Shown here: positions 6,567 to 6,932 of the stretch, piece after piece
Layout: each line of letters starts with the position of its first letter
How positions within the stretch are numbered: position 1 is the first letter of the stretch
Assembly (NCBI GenBank): GCA_025351545.1
Contig: JANXVQ010000511.1
Location: forward strand, 1-6,932
DNA: 6,932 nt
DNA from: Spirosoma sp.
GTDB lineage: Bacteria; Bacteroidota; Bacteroidia; Cytophagales; Spirosomataceae
Direction of reading: 5' to 3'
Program-made: the position numbers and the translations under genes
The notes under the pieces: model-generated
Told to the model about the DNA's origin: nothing
Seen by the model: only the letters and a program-made list of their open reading frames with translations
The model's database searches: none

Positions 6567-6932
<366 letters not shown>

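Overview
This window is core-metabolism chromosome from a Bacteroidota bacterium, most likely an aerobic member of the Cytophagales (Spirosoma-like). I base this on the recognisable protein families, the lack of strong Shine-Dalgarno sequences before the starts, and the gene arrangement. The lineage is inferred from recalled family knowledge and was not searched.

Layout: bases 1-3881 (+ strand) hold the 2-oxoglutarate dehydrogenase genes. These are the 3' three-quarters of sucA (E1, cut by the left edge) and a complete sucB (E2), which has two lipoyl domains instead of one. A perfect 26-bp stem terminator that works in both directions (3890-3944) separates them from a convergent minus-strand cluster. 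Read in its own direction, that cluster is eno (cut by the right edge), a small DivIC/FtsB-like division protein, a low-molecular-weight protein tyrosine phosphatase, and gpmI.

How the genes work together: SucA and SucB, with an E3 lipoamide dehydrogenase encoded elsewhere, convert 2-oxoglutarate to succinyl-CoA in the TCA cycle. GpmI and enolase catalyse consecutive lower-glycolysis steps (3-phosphoglycerate to 2-phosphoglycerate to phosphoenolpyruvate). The division protein and the phosphatase sit between them. All six proteins look intact where visible, with catalytic residues in place.

No new enzyme system, mobile element, CRISPR array or RNA gene was found. The unusual signal is between the genes: every intergenic gap (38-98 nt) contains an inverted repeat. 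Two of these, in the sucA-sucB and phosphatase-gpmI gaps, share a 14-nt central core (12 of 14 identical). The core is flanked by inverted arms built of short 7-8-nt units, and the arm sequences differ between the two sites. They look like two copies of one dispersed repeat family. One copy supplies the stop codon and last codons of the phosphatase gene. No stretch longer than 100 bases lacks a gene. No promoter could be identified with confidence.
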